A DNA stretch of 26,132 nucleotides from Isotricha intestinalis (taxonomy: Eukaryota; Ciliophora; Litostomatea; Vestibuliferida; Isotrichidae). Under the pieces are notes generated by a model. It was not told the origin of the DNA, made no database searches, and saw only the letters and a list, made by a program, of their open reading frames with translations. Position numbers and translations under genes: made by a program. Location: the NCBI GenBank assembly GCA_023807065.1, contig JAJJLU010003881.1, positions 1 to 26,132 of the forward strand. The letters run 5' to 3'. Below are positions 21,901 to 26,132 of this stretch, piece by piece; the stretch's first letter is position 1; each line of letters opens with the position of its first letter.

Positions 21901-24200
21901 AAAAGAGAAGATTATGTTAGAATCTTTGAAAATGAAAGCAGTATAAGAAAAGAATCCTCAGAACAAATTGAAAAAATTAATGTTATGACATTAGAAGAAT
22001 TTAAAAAGAAGAAAATTGAACCTCTCTTAAAAAAGGAAAAGAAAGGTATTATTACAACCTCGAAAGAATATTTTACAAAATCTACAAAATTTGTTAGAAA
22101 TTTAGATCAAATAACTTATAGGCTATTAAATTTTATTTTATATTCTCATTTATTTTTCTTTAAACTATCTAAAGATAAAACGAATGACTTTTTCAAAAAA
22201 TACTTACCTCAAAAAATGACATTTATAAATGTATTAAAGGAAAATTGGAATCAATTAAAAAGTGCTTTACAAAAAAAAAGGGTGGATATAAAAATATTTA
22301 TGAATTTAATATTTAAAGATATAACAGAACAATTAAGTAAATACAAAAATTGTAATGAATTTTCGGAGCTTAATAAATATGAAAAAGATTTAAATGATTT
22401 GGTAAACAATTCTCTGAAAAAATATAGTGAATATGATTTAGAATATAACAAATTAAATAAATCATTTAGAAAATTTGATAATTTATCATCACCTATTGTT
22501 TTATTAGATGAAAGTCAAGATTATACATTGTATGAAGAAGAATATCCTTTTTATAAATATTTTCTGTATACTGATTATGTATATGAAAAAAATATAAAGA
22601 TTCCTCGAGAAGAAAGTTTTAAAACCTTGCTTTTATATAAAAAAAAGGAAAAAAATGCAGACATTAAAGTTTTAGAAAATTTATATGACTATAATACATT
22701 TTTGAATTTATTATTAGACAATTATTCTAATAAAATATCAAGAAAACAAGCTGAAACAAAGAAACTAGAAGAAGAAGAGGTTTATATAAAAAATAAAGAA
22801 ATTTGTGAATCTTTCTTAAAAAAATTTAAGGATGTTTTAAATTTAAAAAAAACAGATGTATTAAAAAAATTTTTAATTGACAAAAATTCTGATGAAGGTG
22901 AAAAATTAATTGAAAAGTATAAAAATTATATTAAAGCCCAAAATTCAATAGTTAAAGATATATTAGATTATAAACATCAAAACCAAGATTTTCCTCTTTC
23001 AAAAGCAATTAATATTCAAAGTATTGAAAAGGAAGAAATATTTTATATCAATCATAAAGAATTTTCTTTGACAGAAATGATATTTGAAAATTCTTTTAGA
23101 GAACCAAATTTCAGAGATATTAAAGTTGATTATGAAAAAATTGAAGAAGAAGCAACTGAAAAATTATTAAATAAGAAAAAAATATTAAATAATGATATAA
23201 TTAACGTTATATACATTGACGAAAAATATTTACATGAAAACACTTCAAAATATAATGAATTTGTGAAAAAATATAATAAAAAATATAGTCCATTAAGAAA
23301 ATTGGAAGATGAAGAAAAGTTGAATATAAAAAAATATTTCGATAATAAAATTGAAAATATAGACCAATGTTTAAATATTTTAAAAGACTTTGATAATATT
23401 GTTTTGTTTTTAAATAAAAATAAACAATTAGTAAATGAAAATAATGAATATCATACTGGAAATGAAGGTATTGATACTAAAAATAAAGATGAAGAAAATA
23501 AAGATGAAGATGAAGATAATAAAATTGAAAAAGAAAAAGAAGAAAAAAAAATAAAAATAAAAGAAATTTTAGGAAGTAAAAGAAATAGCCAAATAGGTAA
23601 TGATAATTTTTCAAATGAATTTAATGAATTATTCAATGATAAAAATGAAAACTTAACTTTAGAAAAATTTCTTGACACTTTATTATTTTCTGAAAAATTA
23701 ATGTTTTGTCATTTTAAAGAAAAAATTAAAGATTATTGTTCTGAAACATTGGAACAAGAAAAGAAAGATAGCTTAAAGGAATATTTATCAAAAGAATCAT
23801 TAATAACTACACAAATATTAATAAATGCTATAAGAAGATATATTTGTAGGTATTTAATACATGAAGAAGATATGGAAAATCACATTCAAAAAAATACAAG
23901 AAATTTCATCAAATTTTTTTATATTGAAGATTTATGGGATAATGAAATTATCCAAGATGTAGATTTTAAAAAAAAAATTGAAAAAATTCAAGAAATTGGT
24001 ATTCAAATAAATCAATTAATGACTATATATGACACACTAGAAGGAGATAAATTATTTGAAGAAGAATTAAAAGAATTAAAACAAGAAAATCAAAATATAG
24101 AATATAATAATGAAGAAACGGAAAAATTAGATGAAAAACTTGATGAAATAGAGAATCAAAAAAATGAAGAAGAAGAAAATGATGATGAAGGCAATAATTC

Positions 24201-24231
<31 letters not shown>

Positions 24232-24256
24232 GATAATGATAATGATAATGATAATG

Positions 24257-24288
<32 letters not shown>

Positions 24289-24324
24289 GATAATGATAAT
24301 GATAATGATGATGATGATGATTAA
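9988..24324 (+). CDS. Giant RNF213-family AAA+ / RZ-finger protein
   Basis: This is 4778 residues in one exon; the human homologue is about 5200. Residues 1 to ~1500 form a helical stalk. A first P-loop-like site, DINGTGKS (1532-1539), is followed by IHLDLYE (D1592), which looks like an inactive AAA unit. AAA3 has GETGCGKT (1908-1915) and Walker B FFDE (D1972, E1973). AAA4 has GKPGCSKT (2249-2256), Walker B FFDE (D2331, E2332), sensor N2367 and the family signature GISNW...KMNRG. CHGSRDFY follows at 2454-2461, then an AAA5-like RVREQF...PILSRFEK (~2643-2678). The C-terminal E3 region has an RZ zinc finger at 3926-3959 and a family-like helical stretch near 4043. No RING-type Cys/His cluster is visible. 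RNF213 is a dynein-like AAA E3 ligase that coats bacteria and lipid droplets in animals; the role here is unknown. An in-frame TAA at 9979-9981 fixes the start. It ends in an Asp/Asn repeat tail. Confidence 0.93.
21763..21864 (+). other. RZ-type zinc finger segment with substituted ligands
   Basis: These bases encode residues 3926-3959 of the RNF213-family protein. The RZ finger of RNF213 and ZNFX1 normally reads C-x3-H, then C-G, then C-x2-C, followed by IGG and a His. Here C3928, the C3951/C3954 pair and IG (3958-3959) align, but the position of the first His is Y3932, the middle Cys is N3939, and the trailing His is missing. H3934 and C3926 lie close by and might substitute. Metal binding and ligase activity are therefore uncertain. 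Confidence 0.7.
24205..24321 (+). repeat. AATGAT hexanucleotide repeat coding for an Asn-Asp tail
   Basis: There are 13 uninterrupted AATGAT units (24205-24282), one AAT interruption, four further units, then GAT codons up to the stop. The array encodes the acidic (Asn-Asp)n-Asp5 C terminus of the RNF213-family protein. It is a coding microsatellite likely to vary in length among strains; unit count should be checked against collapsed assembly. Confidence 0.95.
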
Positions 24325-24390
24325 ATGTTTTAAATATTTTTAAATTATTATTAATATATTTTAGATTTTAAACATTTTAAAATTAATTTT

Positions 24391-25653
24391 AAAAAATGAA
24401 CATATTCTAATTTCTTTTATGTCCAACCAGTTAAAATCAATTGAATTTAGATTAAAAGTATTGAATATTAATGCTCAAAATATTTGATTGTAAAGCAAAT
24501 TCATGAATAATCAATTTATTTCATATTATTGTTCATGCTTTCAAAGATAATTTTTATATAATTTATCTAATTCTTTTATTAACAATAAATTTTAATTTAA
24601 AAAGAAGTTAATTAGTTTTAATAATGCTTATTAAATTTTTGGAAAAAATAAAAATTGCTTTAATAAAAATCACTCATACATCTTCCAGGCATAAAACATC
24701 CAATAGATAGTACATTATAATAATTTTGAGAATAACATATACTTCCTGATTTTAATTTAGTAAAATTTTCCTTAAAAAAATTTTCTGCTTTTAAATTAAG
24801 TTTATTCATTATTTTTGATAAGAAATGATTTTTATCTTTAATTATTTTTCTTATTTCATCTATTATAATATTCTCATTAAATTTTTTAGTAAAAATTTCA
24901 TTATTATTAATATTCCAATTATCATTATTAAAAATAAATATTGCTTTACTAATATTAACTAAATTATAATTATTTGTTGAAAAATTAAAAGCCCATTCTT
25001 CAAATGCTTTTCCACATTCAAAATAATTATTTGTTTTAAACAAATTTTCTTCAGGAGTATATTTTGGAATTGAAGAATTTGTACTATTTAATAATCTACT
25101 TATTGTATTTAAATTTAATTCATGATTTAAAGTTAATAATAAAAGTGCAATTAATAATATAATTTAATTGAAAAAAAAAATTTAGATTTTCTTGGTGTTG
25201 TATTTATTATTATATCATAAAATGATAAATTAAAATCCAGTAACTGATTCATTAAATATTGGAAAAAATTTTACTTTTTTTAACATGAAATTTTTATAAA
25301 AATTTTTATCATATTTTTGAACTTTGAATAAAAATAATATAATAATCTTTATAAATATTATTATATAAAAATTATATTTTCTGCCTGTTTCTAAACTATT
25401 AATTAAGTTAGTAATATTACCTATTCTTGGTAATATATTGTTAATTATACTATAATTAATTTCCTTTAAATTTACTTCATAAAAATTATATAAATTTTAA
25501 ATTAATGTTTTTCTTTATAATTTTTTTCAATTGAAAAATAATTTTTTAATTCTTCAAAATCTTTTTCTAATTTTTCAGCATGATCATTATTATCATTTAT
25601 TGATGAGATAATATCCTTTGCATTACTATTGCCAATTTTTCCTAAAGATAATT
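24391..25653 (-). repeat. Right arm of the ~1.25 kb inverted repeat
   Basis: This is the reverse-complement counterpart of 68-1321. In the outer ~825 bases, left position x corresponds to right position 25721 minus x with no mismatch seen. The inner end begins 66 bases after the stop codon of the RNF213-family gene, so that gene's 3' UTR probably extends into the repeat. Unlike the left arm, the pseudogene carried here continues beyond the outer boundary, so this arm is the parental or less truncated copy. Confidence 0.95.
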
Positions 25654-26132
25654 GTATTAAATAATATATTTTTTCATAATCAATTTTTTCTAATTCTATT
25701 CTTTAAAATTTCTTTATATTATTTTATTTGCTTCCAAATTTAAAGAAATAAATTCTGAATTAGAATAAAGAGTAATTAAAATTTTAAAATATAATAAATT
25801 TGAATCTTCTAATTTTTCAATAATTGAAAAAGAAAATAAATTTTCAAAATCTTCTATTGATATTAAATTTTGAATTCCCTTTTTTATTTCATTTGATTGT
25901 TCTTCATTATTAATTTTAATTTGTTTTAAATCCATAATTTTTTTTTAAAATGTTAATAAAATTTGTTTAATATTTATTATTTTTATATCATTTATGTTAT
26001 TTTCATCAAATATTTCTTTTATTTTTTCGGGATTTAAAACTAAACTTCATTTAATTATATTTTTTTTAAATTTTTATTTATTTTTATCTTTTTTATATTT
26101 TTCAGAATAATTAAATTTAAGAGTATATTTTT
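24660..26132 (-). pseudogene. Longer copy of the unknown-family pseudogene, running off the window
   Basis: Reading on the minus strand from the window edge, coding-like sequence continues with in-frame stops at 26074-26076 (TAA), 26047-26049 (TGA) and 25945-25947 (TAA), then an open stretch from an ATG at 25935 to a TAA at 25714-25716. The frame then shifts to 25702-25502, 25496-25230, about 25241-25151, and 25163-24660, mirroring every break of the left copy. The C-terminal piece (24660-25043 from its inner Met-equivalent TTG) is 127 residues long, one more than the left copy, and ends MPGRCMSDFY. I find no recognised domain. It is Asn/Ile/Lys-rich like host proteins. A misassembled or intron-rich live gene is the alternative, but the mix of stops and shifts favours decay. 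Confidence 0.72.

Noticed and set aside
24205..24321. CRISPR-like or tandem regulatory array
   Set aside because: It is a simple hexamer repeat in frame with the C terminus of the large coding region, with no spacers.
68..25653. Terminal inverted repeats of a DNA transposon or a Maverick-type element
   Set aside because: No transposase, integrase, polymerase or capsid-like gene lies between the arms, the arms carry a host-like pseudogene, and no target-site duplication is visible.

Overview
This window reads as nuclear DNA of an extremely AT-rich, intron-poor microbial eukaryote. The intact genes use the standard code, all end in TAA, start in A-rich contexts, and encode Lys/Asn/Ile/Glu-rich proteins. 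One reading frame of 14.3 kb has no interruption. Protein families (ArfGAP, AT-hook, multi-EF-hand, RNF213) are eukaryotic, and one metallo-beta-lactamase-fold gene looks bacterial. Anaerobic or gut-associated protists and anaerobic fungi would fit, but I cannot place the organism from sequence alone.

Layout: 68-1321 and 24391-25653 are the two arms of a ~1.25 kb inverted repeat bracketing about 23 kb. Each arm carries the same frame-broken pseudogene of unknown family plus about 250 bases of its 3' flank. Between the arms, left to right: a small ArfGAP-domain gene (1371-2024) that lacks the usual arginine finger; an 800-base gene-free stretch whose second half is A-rich and G-depleted; a bacterial-type MBL-fold hydrolase (2827-3624); a tail-to-tail spacer; an AT-hook protein on the minus strand (4082-4861); a 346-base divergent intergenic region with an inverted CCAAT palindrome; a 1344-residue EF-hand protein (5208-9242); a 745-base gene-free spacer; and a 4778-residue RNF213-family AAA+ protein (9988-24324) whose stop lies 66 bases before the right arm. 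The right-arm pseudogene runs on to the window edge.

The genes do not form an obvious pathway. The strongest observations are: (i) the inverted repeat with an abrupt switch from identity to divergence, which suggests a recent conversion tract; (ii) an RNF213 homologue with recognisable AAA machinery, no RING finger, and an RZ zinc finger in which expected ligands are replaced; (iii) an ArfGAP fold without its catalytic arginine; and (iv) a foreign MBL gene whose base composition becomes host-like toward its 3' end. Identity and composition statements are by eye except where a hand count is given.
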